Below the pieces are notes generated by a model. It saw nothing but the letters and a program-made list of their open reading frames with translations. It ran no database searches and had not been told where the DNA came from. Below, piece by piece: positions 54,901 to 64,000 of a stretch of 64,000 bases of DNA. Within the stretch, counting starts at the first letter, position 1. Every line of letters begins with the position of its first letter. This stretch comes from Trichosporon coremiiforme (lineage: Eukaryota; Basidiomycota; Tremellomycetes; Trichosporonales; Trichosporonaceae). The position numbers and the translations under genes are program-made. Location: NCBI GenBank assembly GCA_039545355.1, contig BCJJ01000002.1, positions 1,459,518 through 1,523,517 on the forward strand. The letters run 5' to 3'.

Positions 54901-55898
54901 ATGCCGATTCTGCACGAGACGATCGAGCCTGAGAAGCGCGTCCGCCGCGTCACCGTCCTCATCAGTGGCAGCGGTATGTGTACCCCTTCCTGCCCTCCCA
55001 CTTCCCTTTTCCTCAACCCTTCCCTCCATCCGCCTTCCCCGGTTGTCCGTCCGAACTCCCACAGAAGGGCGACGCACCAAGCTGACCACCAGGTTCCAAC
55101 TTGCAGGCTCTCCTCGACTCTTCGCTGACCGAGCGTCTCCCGAATGCGCAGGTGACGTTCGTGCTCTCCTCGCGCTCAAACGCGTACGGCCTGGAGCGGG
55201 CGAAGAACAACTCGCCGCAGGTCCCCACTGCCGTGTGCGCGCTGAAGACGTTCCTGAACCGCAACCCGGGCTCTGAGCGGACAGATTATGATGCCGAGGT
55301 CGCCCGTCTCGTCCTCGAGAGCAAGCCGGACCTCGTCGTGCTCGCGGGATGGATGCACATCCTGTCCGACGCCTTCCTCGACATTCTTGATGGCCGCGCC
55401 GCGCCGCCGGCCAAGCCTGCACTTCCCCCACCCCCTCCCTCTGCCGCGGCTGATGCTGAGAAGTCCCACATCAAGGCTTCTGAGCTGCAGCAGTCCGAGA
55501 CGAGGCCGAGCCTCCCCCCGCCCCCCGTGCACCAGCACTTCCCGATCCCGTGCATCAACCTGCACCCGGCCCTTCCCGGTGCGTTCGATGGCGCGAACGC
55601 TATCGGCCGCGCTTTCGAGGCTGGACAAAAGGGAGACATCGAGAAGACCGGCGTCATGGTCCATCGCGTTATCCGCGAGGTCGACCGGGGAGAGCCTCTC
55701 GTCGTCCGCGAGATCCCGATTCGCAAGGAGGAGACCCTCGAGCAGCTCGAGGACCGCATCCACAAGGTCGAGCACGAGATCATCGTTGAGGGCGCCAAGC
55801 TCGTGCTCGAGGAGCTTGAGAAGGAGGAGGGTCAGGAGGCGGCTGACTTGACGGACAAGCTCACCAAGCTGGACGTCAAGGAGGAGGAGAAGGCTTAA
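54901..55898 (+). CDS. ADE8: Phosphoribosylglycinamide formyltransferase (GART)
   Basis: Third step of purine synthesis: transfers formyl from 10-formyl-THF to GAR. Exons 54901-54973 and 55093-55898 encode 292 residues. Splicing gives the phosphate loop ISGSGSNLQALL (21-32). Active-site Asn180 and His182 are in CINLHPALPG, Asp222 in REVDRGEPL; VVLAGWMHILS and TGVMVHRVI are conserved. A Pro/Ala/Ser/Glu-rich insert (about 126-172) separates the two halves of the fold, making the protein longer than the usual 200-230 residues, and the C-terminus has an acidic tail. A separate monofunctional gene is normal for fungi. Confidence 0.94.
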
Positions 55899-56153
55899 GT
55901 TTGTTAGGTTAGGATTAGTAGCGGAGGACAAGACGTAGACATGACAATGATAAGCTTGGATATCATTTGGCACTGCAGCTGTGTACAGTTGACATTATGC
56001 AAGTATAACTTTCTGCACCTGGAGGCTCTGCTTCTACATATGGTCTTTGAATGCCGGGCATGTTACGTAACGGGGGGCGACTTAACCTCCACCGCAGGGG
56101 TACGTCTCGAGCCTGATCGATCGAGATATCTCGCGACAACCCCTCTCGCCACA
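55899..56153. promoter_or_regulatory. ADE8 3' end and ARL2 promoter
   Basis: 255 bp; AT-rich at 55960-56050. No extra gene. Confidence 0.4.
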
Positions 56154-56988
56154 ATGGGTAAGCGTCAGTGCTGTGGGATGCGCTGACAGATAGGACTGCT
56201 CACGATTATCCGGAAGAACAAGGCGAAGGCGCGCGAGATGCGTGTCCTGTTCCTGTGAGCTGACTGGAGGATGAGAGCTGACGCGCAGCGGGCTCGACAA
56301 CGCGGGGAAGACGACGATCCTGAAACGCCTGACGGGCGGCGACGTGCGCGAGGTCTCGCCGACGCTGGGCTTCAACATTACGACGCTCGTGCGGACGATT
56401 GGGTCGACTGCCGGTGCTGAGAACGCGGCTGCTGCCTCCTCCGGCTCCAGCGCACCGAGGCCAGTGGAGGGTGCAGGAGACAGCTACACGCTGAATGTGT
56501 GGGACGTGGGCGGGCAGCGGACGCTGCGCCCATACTGGCGGAACTACTTCGAGTCGACTGACGCGGTCGTGTGGGTCGTGGACTCGTCAGACACACTGCG
56601 TCTGGACGACTGCTCGTCCGAGCTGTGGCAGCTGCTGTCCGAACAGCGGTTGGCAGGGTGCACGCTCCTCGTGCTCGCGAACAAGCAGGATCTTGCCGGC
56701 TCCCTCTCCATGGAACAGGTGCGCGACCAGCTCCACCTCGACGGCATCGACAGTCATACCTGGCGCATCCTCCCCTGCTCGGCCATCACGGGCGAGGGGC
56801 TCGATGGGGCCATGGACTGGGTCACGGCTGAGGTCGCGAGCCGGTTGTACTACGGTGGAAGGGCTGCTGTGAACCCGGGCGTTATCGGGGAGGAAGGAAG
56901 GGAGACGGCCGCTAGGGACGAGATTGCGACGCAGGTCGAGACGCCAGACCAGGCCGTGGGGGCGAGGGCTGTCGCGACCGCGGCGTGA
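56154..56988 (+). CDS. ARL2: ARL2-like small GTPase (Cin4)
   Basis: Arf-family GTPase for tubulin folding and lipidated-cargo release. Exons 56154-56157, 56194-56254 and 56289-56988 encode 254 residues; exon 1 is only ATGG. MGLLTIIRKNKAKAREM is the ARL2 N-terminal helix (Gly2, not clearly myristoylated in this family). G1 GLDNAGKT 23-30, switch 1 SPTLGFNI, WDVGGQ 93-98, NKQD 153-156, and SAITG near 186. Compared with ARL2 of about 184 residues it has a 27-residue Ala/Ser/Gly insert at about 60-86 in the interswitch hairpin and a 43-residue C-terminal extension. Introns of 36 and 34 nt. Confidence 0.92.
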
Positions 56989-57324
56989 TCACAGTTGTAC
57001 ACTAGCTATAATACCATGCATTCATCACACCTTGTCTGTCCTGCCGAGGAATGCCGTGTGCTCAAGGAGCTCAGATCGCCGCACAGTCTGCCTTGAGCAA
57101 GACATGCAGGGGCCCAAGCACGCGTCGTTAGGTAATCTCTTGCCGCCGCGTCCGCGCGGTCGCCCCTAATGTCGTTGCCGCTAATCTGCTTCCGTATGAC
57201 GCACCACCTTGTGCCACAATCTTCGGCCGAGACCGCCGAGTCTCCAGGCCGTTCGCAGCGTGAAGGTGCATTGCGTGTCGTGCGTCGTGCTCGCCATCTT
57301 TCAACTCCATCACCGAAACCGACA

Positions 57325-58233
57325 ATGGCGCCCAAGGGAGGAAACGCGAAGAAGGAGTCTGGCCGTGCCAAGAAGGCCGAGAACGAGGTGAGTCTGCGAG
57401 CCATCCCGAGCAGCTCGCTCCAGCTCGTGCTTGCACTTGTGCTCCAACCTCAAGAGCAGGTCGCACGAGCTATCCACATAGAGGAGCAAGCTAACCCCCA
57501 GGCGAAGAAGGCCGAGGCCGCCGCCGCGCAGAAGGAGAAGGTCGAAGCGGACAAGTGGAAGGCGGGCGGTACGTACCTCAGCCTCAGCATTGCAGCTGTG
57601 CCGAACATGACCAGTGGTCGCTGACGATTCACAGCGAAGGGCGCGTCCAAGGCGGACATGACTGCCGCCAAGCAGGCCGAGGCGGCCGCGAAGAAGGCTG
57701 AGCGCGAGGCCCTGCTGGCTGCCGAGGAGGCGTCTATGCCGACGAAGAAGGCGGCCCCGAAGGCGGGGCAGAAGAAGAAACCCTCTGGCGGATTCGCCAA
57801 GACGAATGCCGGTGTCAGCGCGTTCCGGACCGACGACCCGCAGGGGCTCCGCCGCGACCCGGAGCGCGAGGTGCAGAGCCTCTCCGCCGTGGGTGTCGAC
57901 GAGATGCTCGAGGCGCTCGAGATCGTCAACGAGAAGACGGACAAGAGCTCGCAGGGCACCAAGGCCGCTGGCATCGACACTCACCCCGAGCGCCGCGTCA
58001 AGGCCGCCTTCAACGCTTACCTCGATCGCGAACTGCCAAAATACAAGGAGGAGTACCCCGGCCTCCGCCAGAATCAGTACCGCGACCGCCTCTGGGCCCA
58101 GTTCCAGAAGTCGAGCGAGAACCCCATGAACCAGCTTCACCTCAAGTACAACGCTACCAAGGAGGAGAAGCTCGCCGTTTACCAGGAGACGGCGCGCGCG
58201 AGGGAGCAGAAGTACGCCTCGCGCGACGACTAG
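57325..58233 (+). CDS. CCDC124 / Lso2-like ribosome-associated coiled-coil protein
   Basis: Exons 57325-57387, 57502-57568 and 57635-58233 encode 242 residues. The N-terminal basic Ala/Lys/Glu helix (KKESGRAKKAENE, AKKAEAAAAQKEKVEADKWKAG) is split by two introns (114 and 66 nt). The C-terminal domain is clear: DTHPERRVKAAFNAYLDRELPKYKEEYPGLRQNQYRDRLWAQFQKSSENPMNQ, the CCDC124 family pattern HPERR.KAAF...P...S.ENPMNQ. Family members sit on translating or hibernating 80S ribosomes and aid recovery after starvation (Lso2). Converges with the BCAS3-like gene, 200 bp apart. Confidence 0.9.
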
Positions 58234-58433
58234 GCGGGATAGGCAGAGTACCTTCAGCAGTGCACGTATGACTAGAAGAATGCATACAGTATACATATGG
58301 TTTGAAAGTGAACTAATGGACTATGTGAACTTGGTTGGTTTTCTATGTTGTTGTTTGTTTCGTGCTTATGTTGGTTATGTTAACTTCTGAGTCTCTCTTC
58401 CATTCTATCGCATTCTCAAGCTTGGCGAGTCCA

Positions 58434-61387
58434 TCACAACATTTGCTCTTTCTTTTTCTGCGTCTTTTGCTGATTGCGCCGCTCCTCCTCCTCCTCGTCA
58501 AGTAAGCCGAGCACAAGGTCGTCTGGACCGCCGTCATCCTCGACTGCACGCGCGTACTCTGCCTCCCATCCGTCGTCCCAGTCGTCCTCGAACGAGCCGT
58601 CCGTCGTCATCGGGGGCGGCACGTCATCTCCCTCAGCAGGCATGGGTGAGTCGCAGCTACTGCCTAGCGTGCCGCTGACACGGCGCGAGGCACGGGCGTA
58701 CTCGCGCCGCACCCGACCGACGCCCTCGCCGACGCTCGAGGCAACATGCCGGATCGGAATGGTGTTCCAGAGCGAGCTGCGGGGAGAACCGTTTGGCAGG
58801 TGCGGGAGAGGCGTCGCAGCTGGCCGCGACTCGATGACCGAGTGCAGCGCCGAGCCCAGCCCCTCGTCGAGAGAGTGCGAGTCCGGCGTGCCGGAATGCA
58901 GCTCGACCTCGGGCCGGAAGCTCAGGCGGCGAGTGCGAGCCTCCTTATCCAAAACAGAGAGAGGCGTGTACTCGTCCGTCGGCACCGCAGCGAAGAAGTT
59001 GGCCTGGCGCGAGAGGTAGATTGACGTCGGTAGGATGCGCGGCGAGCCACTGCACGTCCGGATCTCGGCGTGGTACAGGCTCTTGCCGGGTGTGAGAACG
59101 GCGGGCTTGGTCTTCGGCGGGGGAGCGAGCGGCACAGTGCGCTCCCCGGCGCCTTGGCCTAAAGGCAGCAGCCAGCGCGCCTTGACCTTGCTTTCAACAC
59201 CAAGGTCGCCGCTGGGTCGCAGCCGCATCATCTCAGTCAGGTTCGAGACCCGACGGCGGTGGTCGGGCTTCGAGGGCGAAGTCGTCGTCGGGCTAGTCGC
59301 AAACACATCCAAACGGGCGAGCTCGAGCTGCCCAAAGACAGGACGGTACAAGACGAGATCCTGGCAGAGCCTGCCCTTAGCGACTGGGTTGGCGCGAGTT
59401 GCGGTGAACGCCGCCGAGGTCAGCGTGTAGGGCCGGATGTCCGCTTCACCCTCCTCTTGAGCGGGGTCTGGCGGACGCAAGCGAGCGCACGCGCCGATCT
59501 CGACGGACAGAGTCGATAACTCGGACGGGTTGTGGATCTTCGTCGGTACATGGCTGGACGCAGACGCCTTGCCACCGTCAGGACAGATAGGGAATACGTC
59601 TTTTTGGTTAGTTAGGGCGCACAACATTCAACTTACGGAGCGTGCCCTTCGCCGTTCCAACCGCGATCCATCGGTCGTCGGGCGACCAGGTGACGGAGCA
59701 CACGCTGGCAGACGTGTTGCCCCGGCGTAAGATGTACGACTCCCAGACCTCGCCCTTGGGGGCGCGTTTGCTACGCTTCGCGTTCGCACTGCGCGGCCGG
59801 ACGTCGAAGACGTGGAACGCACGACCGCCTGCCGACGCCGCCAAAAGCCGAGTGCCATCAGGCGAGAACTCGAGGAAGGTGACGGGCTGATTCTTCCGCG
59901 TCACTGTGGGCGCGCGCTGCAGCTGACCCGATGCTGTTGAGATCAAGGACCGGACGGGAGGAAGGCGGAAGTGCGCGATCAGCTCGGGCTCAGGCTTCAG
60001 GTCAATAATCTTAACCCATATTCCTTTTAAGCGGGGCATGGCGCCACCGCCCTCGCCTAACCCGTCGTCCATGGAGCGGCTCTCGGACGTCGCGACGGAG
60101 ACGTTGTCGTCGTCTCCCAGCCCACGCTCCGTGGGTGCGCTAACTGCCATCCGTGCGTGGCTCGCACTAGCCGCCCTGGCTCCCATCTTAATCCCGGACC
60201 ACAGCCCACGTGCGACCCCACCGCCGATCTCCACCGCCGAGTTCAGCAGCGCAGACTGCGTCGACTGGGGAGCAGGGGGCTGCGAAGCATCACTGGACGA
60301 GCGTGCTCGCGTCGACCCGGCGCAGACTACTGATCCCAAGCCGTCGCTTTCAGGAACGGTAGCGGGCTCGGTGGTCGCGTAAGCCGCAAGACGGCCGGAC
60401 ACACTGGCCACGGGGAGCATGCCGTCGGCACCTACCGGAAGGTCGTGCACGGTGTGCAGAACCTTCAGCCCACTGTCAAGGAGGTACACTGACGGCGTGG
60501 GATGCGAGGTTAACTGAGAGTTAGTTGGGAGACCTAGAACATTTAACTCACGAGCATGACGACGCGAGCCGACGAGGTCACTCTCGCCGCGGCACCCGTG
60601 CCAAGATCGAGGCGGCTGAACGCCTTCCCATTTGTAAGATCCAAGAGGACGAGAGCCTGATTGCCGTTCGGCGAGCTGGTCCTGATTTGTTAGCTATTAC
60701 CGCAGCGACGCAACAGCTGCCACTCACGTCATGGCTACAATGGGGCCACGCCCCGCCCAATGCGCCCGTTCCAGAAGACGCGCTGAGGTGACGCTCTCGT
60801 GTCCGGGCGTGCGGCCGCGCACACCCGGCAAGGTGGAGTGCTTCGCGTTGTCGTCGTAGGTGATGCTAGGGATAGATGCGATCTCGACGGGCGGCGGGTA
60901 CTCCTCATTGACGTGCGGGTCGTCAGGGATGGCACTGTTCTCGAACGCGAACGCCTGCAATGCATGCGCCGGCGAGGTCAGGAGCAGGACCCGCGTGCGG
61001 CTGCTGTCAGCTGGGAATCAAGCAGCACAACTCACGCAGGGGATGGGCCAAGTTGGATGTGCTGCCAGACGGCGGACGTGTCCGACCCTGTTGGTGCCGA
61101 TGTCGCCGCCGGCGCAGAGACCTTGGACGGCGAGCCGTTGAACGCGAAACCCCCTAGCTTCAGCCCCGCCAGACTCGTGGGGAGCGTCAGCAACGGGGAG
61201 AGGAGGGATGCAGGCGTGTCACTGTTGTCAGTCATGCTGCTGGGAACTGGGGTCGCGGGGGAGCTCACTCGACGGGTACCGCTGTTATGATGTCAGTGAC
61301 TGTCCAGACGCGCTATCCAGTGTATGTCAACTCACGAAATCCGGTGCGCTGAGCCCCCGCCTGAGTGTGAACATTGGGCGAGGGCAT
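58434..61387 (-). CDS. BCAS3-like WD40 protein, autophagy-related
   Basis: Exons 61387-61336, 61281-61269, 61221-61036, 61000-60728, 60681-60552, 60513-59637 and 59599-58434 encode 898 residues. WD40/propeller strands include RTRVLLLTSPAHALQAF, NGNQALVLLDLTNGK, PVTFLEFSPDGTRLLAASAGGRAFHVFDV and VTWSPDDRWIAVGTAKGTLHVFPI, the last being the BCAS3 pattern (SxDxRW.A.xS..GT.HVF). The middle is disordered, followed by a second conserved block with RWLLPLGQ and a long acidic, Asp/Trp tail (EDDWDDGWEAEYARAVEDDGG). BCAS3 family proteins bind phosphoinositides at phagophores. The exact start is uncertain: exon 2 is only 13 nt, and MTDNSD or later Met codons are alternatives. Confidence 0.85.
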
Positions 61388-62899
61388 TGTGATCCACTAT
61401 AGACGGTGCGAGGATGGTTGAGGATGGTTGAACGGTTGGTGAACGAGTGGGGATGCGGAGGGGGTTGGGGGAGGGCTGGGGTGACGGGATGACGGGATGA
61501 CGGTAGGTGATAAGGCAGATAGACGATAAGCCGTAGTCGGGTTGAGGTCGGTAGGAGCAATGACGAGGGCAAAGAGGTGGATGACTGTGACAGGTGGTGG
61601 ATCAAGGAACGCAATGACGATGAAGTGAGTCAAGTAGACGAGCAACGAGACGGTAGGTAGACCTGGTGTAACAGTCTTCCTGGGACGAGGTGATACGCGG
61701 TGCTCCGCCCGAGTCAATGCTGACCGCTGGCCGCCGGCTGGTGCGTCGTCGGGTGGTTACGATCAACGAGTGGCAAATCGCCCTGTTGACGAGCCGCAGT
61801 GCCGCAGGGCCCTGGCTGGTGCGCTGTGCCCTGGCGCCTTCCCCCGCCCCGCCGCTTAGCCATGACACTGCGACTCGGATCCTCGGCTCGCGTTCCGGTT
61901 ACTTGCTTCAGGTTGCACCCTGCACCCTGCATCATCATTCCTCCATTCCTCACGTGGTATACCCTGCAACCAGGACCAGCCCCAACTCGCTCACAAACAC
62001 GCAGCATAGCCTCGTGCAATTCTGCTCCCTTGACCATTTACCATTCAGCGCTGTGTGTTGTATTCGGTTGGTGCCTGCGCCGCGGGAGCGACAGTTTATT
62101 GCAGCAGTTCGACGCGTGGAGTGTCCTCTGGCTGCTGGCTGAGTTCCGGGAACTCAGCCTCTTACCATGAGACGCCCAGCTGCAGCAGCTGAAGGAGCCA
62201 GGCAAGTCCCCGTTGCTACCCAGCGACCAACTACAATGGAATGACTCGAGCGTATCCCATGCCTCGGCGTCCTCTACTCATGTTGCATGACTCACCGACT
62301 CGGGGTAAGCATCCTCCATCGCGGAGCCGACCGAGTCAACAACGCGTACAGCGCGTGCTGACCTCCTCTCTATTCCCATCGCCACCCGTGTCCCGTTTCT
62401 TCTACATGCTGGTTCACTTCGTTCCCGCACTGAATACACGCGTGGCACCGAACGTCATCTGTCTCCGCTCATTCTGCATTCTGCATTCTGCTTTCTGCTT
62501 TCTGCACCGACTTACCGATCGTTAAAGCCACCGCAACGACCATCTAGGTGGGGTACTGTCTAGGTGGGGCCGAGACCTGACAGTCGAAGCGTGACCTTAC
62601 ACCTAGCACTCCAGCAAACCGGCCCACTTCTGACTCGTCCCGCGGATCCGTTACCCATCCAAACCTGGGTACCGCCTGTCACCATCGGCCGAGACCGAGA
62701 CACGATCGTATGGAGTTCGGTGACGAGCCTCGTCCCCCGATTGCGATTGCCATGGCGATGTCGTTTGCACTGACAGGAGCATACCTTCCTTGCCCGTTGC
62801 CCTCGAAGGGGATCTCGACGTCGAATGTTTAGGACGACAAATGCTACACCACAATGTCGGAATAATAGTAGCATACAACAGGTCCTCTGTATCCTGTAC
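61388..62899. other. Intergenic region with ATTCTGC repeats
   Basis: About 1.5 kb. The BCAS3-like promoter lies at its left. ATTCTGC x3 then TTTCTGC x2 occur at about 62471-62505. No ORF, tRNA or mobile element is supported. 62900 is the RPA12 stop. Confidence 0.45.
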
Positions 62900-63753
62900 T
62901 TAGTTGTTCGTGGAGAACTGATGCCCACAGTCGAGACACTGAATCGTCAGCTCGGACCGTTCCACGACGAGGGCCAGAACGCAAAGCATGATGACAATCA
63001 ACACCATACGGCGTGAATATAACTTTCTCCGCATACCGACGTGACAGCTCGACCGAGCTGCCTCCTTCCCGCCTATCGGGATCATGGCCACGAAAGCAAA
63101 GGGGAGTACTCACCTTGTAGAAAATAGTTGAACCCTCGTCCGCGGAACGAAGCTGCATCTCCTTGTACGAGAGACCGATGTGGCCACACTCCGGGCACTT
63201 CTCTTGCGCCTGTCTGTTAGCTGATGTTCAGGTGGCATCTGCAAGCGAATGCCATTACGCGACCAGTGCTCCCACAGCCAAATGGGCAAATGGCACAGCG
63301 AGGCAAATGGAGCCGCAAGAGCTTTCAGTACTCACTACAGGATCACGGTCGACGGCAGCCTCGTCGCCAGTCATGGTGTTCTGCACAAGAGCACGCTTCG
63401 ACCTCAGTGCTGACGGGAAGGCATGCGGAGACGAGTAGGTCTTGGTCGGGAGGTTCTCGTACGCTAAGGTCAGCGCTGTCGACACTCATAGCAATGGCAC
63501 AATGCGTCTCCAGCAGCACCAAGGCTACGACTCTCTGGAGCAAGCTTATAGCATGCAGTCTGTTGCGATATGATGGCCCTCTCCGCTAGCTTGAAAGAGG
63601 ATTAATGGAAGGTTACTCACAGCTCGCAGGCTCCTTCCTTCCGCACTGGTGGCACTCGATCTCGTCCTGGTCGTCGCGGGGGAGGTCGAGTAGCGTTCCA
63701 CAAGCGGGACAGAACAGCAGAGAACCGATGCGCTTTGCTCTTGAGGTCGACAT
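62900..63753 (-). CDS. RPA12: RNA polymerase I subunit Rpa12
   Basis: Two-zinc-ribbon subunit needed for Pol I RNA cleavage and termination. Exons 63753-63621, 63463-63336, 63209-63114 and 62938-62900 encode 131 residues, the family length. N-ribbon Cys15, Cys18, Cys34, Cys37 ([18 protein letters not shown]). C-ribbon Cys92, Cys95, Cys120, Cys123 ([18 protein letters not shown]) with the cleavage motif [13 protein letters not shown], as in TFIIS. The last exon is 39 nt and supplies the final two Cys; without it the C-ribbon is broken. Introns (157, 126, 175 nt) are longer than usual here. Confidence 0.95.
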
Positions 63754-64000
63754 GGTGTAGGTAGTGTATGGATGTGGTCGATCTCAACTTTCCAAAAACA
63801 TGAGTGGCAACCTCCACCGGCCAAAAACCTTATCCGGTCCCCACTTTTACGGTGCCTACGACATTCCAACCGTGGGCTTGTCGTGCGCTGGAAACTGCAT
63901 CTGTCCCAAACAAGTCACAATTATTATGCATCAAAAGCGACTACCATGGCCAACCAGTACGTCCTACTGAGAAATGATCAAGGTGTGATCGCGAACGTCA
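63754..64000 (+). other. Upstream region and possible start of a truncated gene
   Basis: ATG at 63946 opens a frame to the window end; GTACGT at 63957 could be a donor, giving a short first exon (MANQ). There is too little sequence to call a gene; it would be divergent from RPA12. Confidence 0.25.

Overview
The window is nuclear DNA from a GC-rich basidiomycete yeast, most likely a tremellomycete near Trichosporonales (Trichosporon, Cutaneotrichosporon, Apiotrichum, Vanrija); no marker gene fixes the genus. The evidence is compact intron-rich genes, mostly 32-60 nt introns whose GCTRAC-like branch site lies only a few bases before the 3' AG, tiny exons, monocistronic genes on both strands, and best-fitting families that are all eukaryotic or fungal. 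All exon maps were built by hand from the sequence; every joined model given is an exact multiple of three.

Layout. 0-13 kb: a possible truncated ORF at the left edge; two secreted enzymes on the minus strand (GH20 beta-N-acetylhexosaminidase, GPI-type phospholipase B); a SAM methyltransferase with a histidine-rich insert behind a phased promoter repeat; a Whi2-like BTB protein. 13-26 kb: nine-exon Gfo/Idh/MocA oxidoreductase, a securin-like APC/C-substrate candidate, a mucin-like membrane protein, MTFP1-like mitochondrial protein, mitoribosomal uS15m and the biotin subunit of 3-methylcrotonyl-CoA carboxylase. 26-32 kb: gene-poor, with an intron-containing tRNA-Ile(UAU)-like gene, decayed repeats, and two incompletely resolved genes. 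31-41 kb: small conserved-looking protein, prefoldin subunit 3, splicing factor Clf1 and ribosome-biogenesis factor Rlp24 in tandem on the minus strand, then GDP-mannose pyrophosphorylase in 12 exons, the first intron apparently of AT-AC type. 41-45.6 kb: a 4.7 kb gap that ends in the pyrimidine-rich leader of a membrane protein. 45-64 kb: J-protein with an N-terminal CPxC zinc ribbon, COMPASS subunit Swd1/RBBP5 divergent from Mediator Med8, a His/Cys-rich protein, GAR transformylase, ARL2 with a loop insertion, CCDC124/Lso2-like ribosome factor, a BCAS3-like WD40 protein and RNA polymerase I subunit Rpa12.

Functionally this is a housekeeping region: transcription (Med8, Swd1, Rpa12), splicing (Clf1), ribosome production and care (Rlp24, CCDC124, uS15m), protein folding (Pfd3, J-protein), cell-wall sugar supply (GMPP), purine and leucine metabolism. 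I see no mobile element, rRNA, CRISPR or gene cluster. The most unusual signals are the AT-AC intron, six CATTTGAGA copies spaced 20-23 bp, two unrelated proteins with His tracts, a loop insertion in the ARL2 nucleotide-sensing interswitch, and microexons of 4-16 nt.
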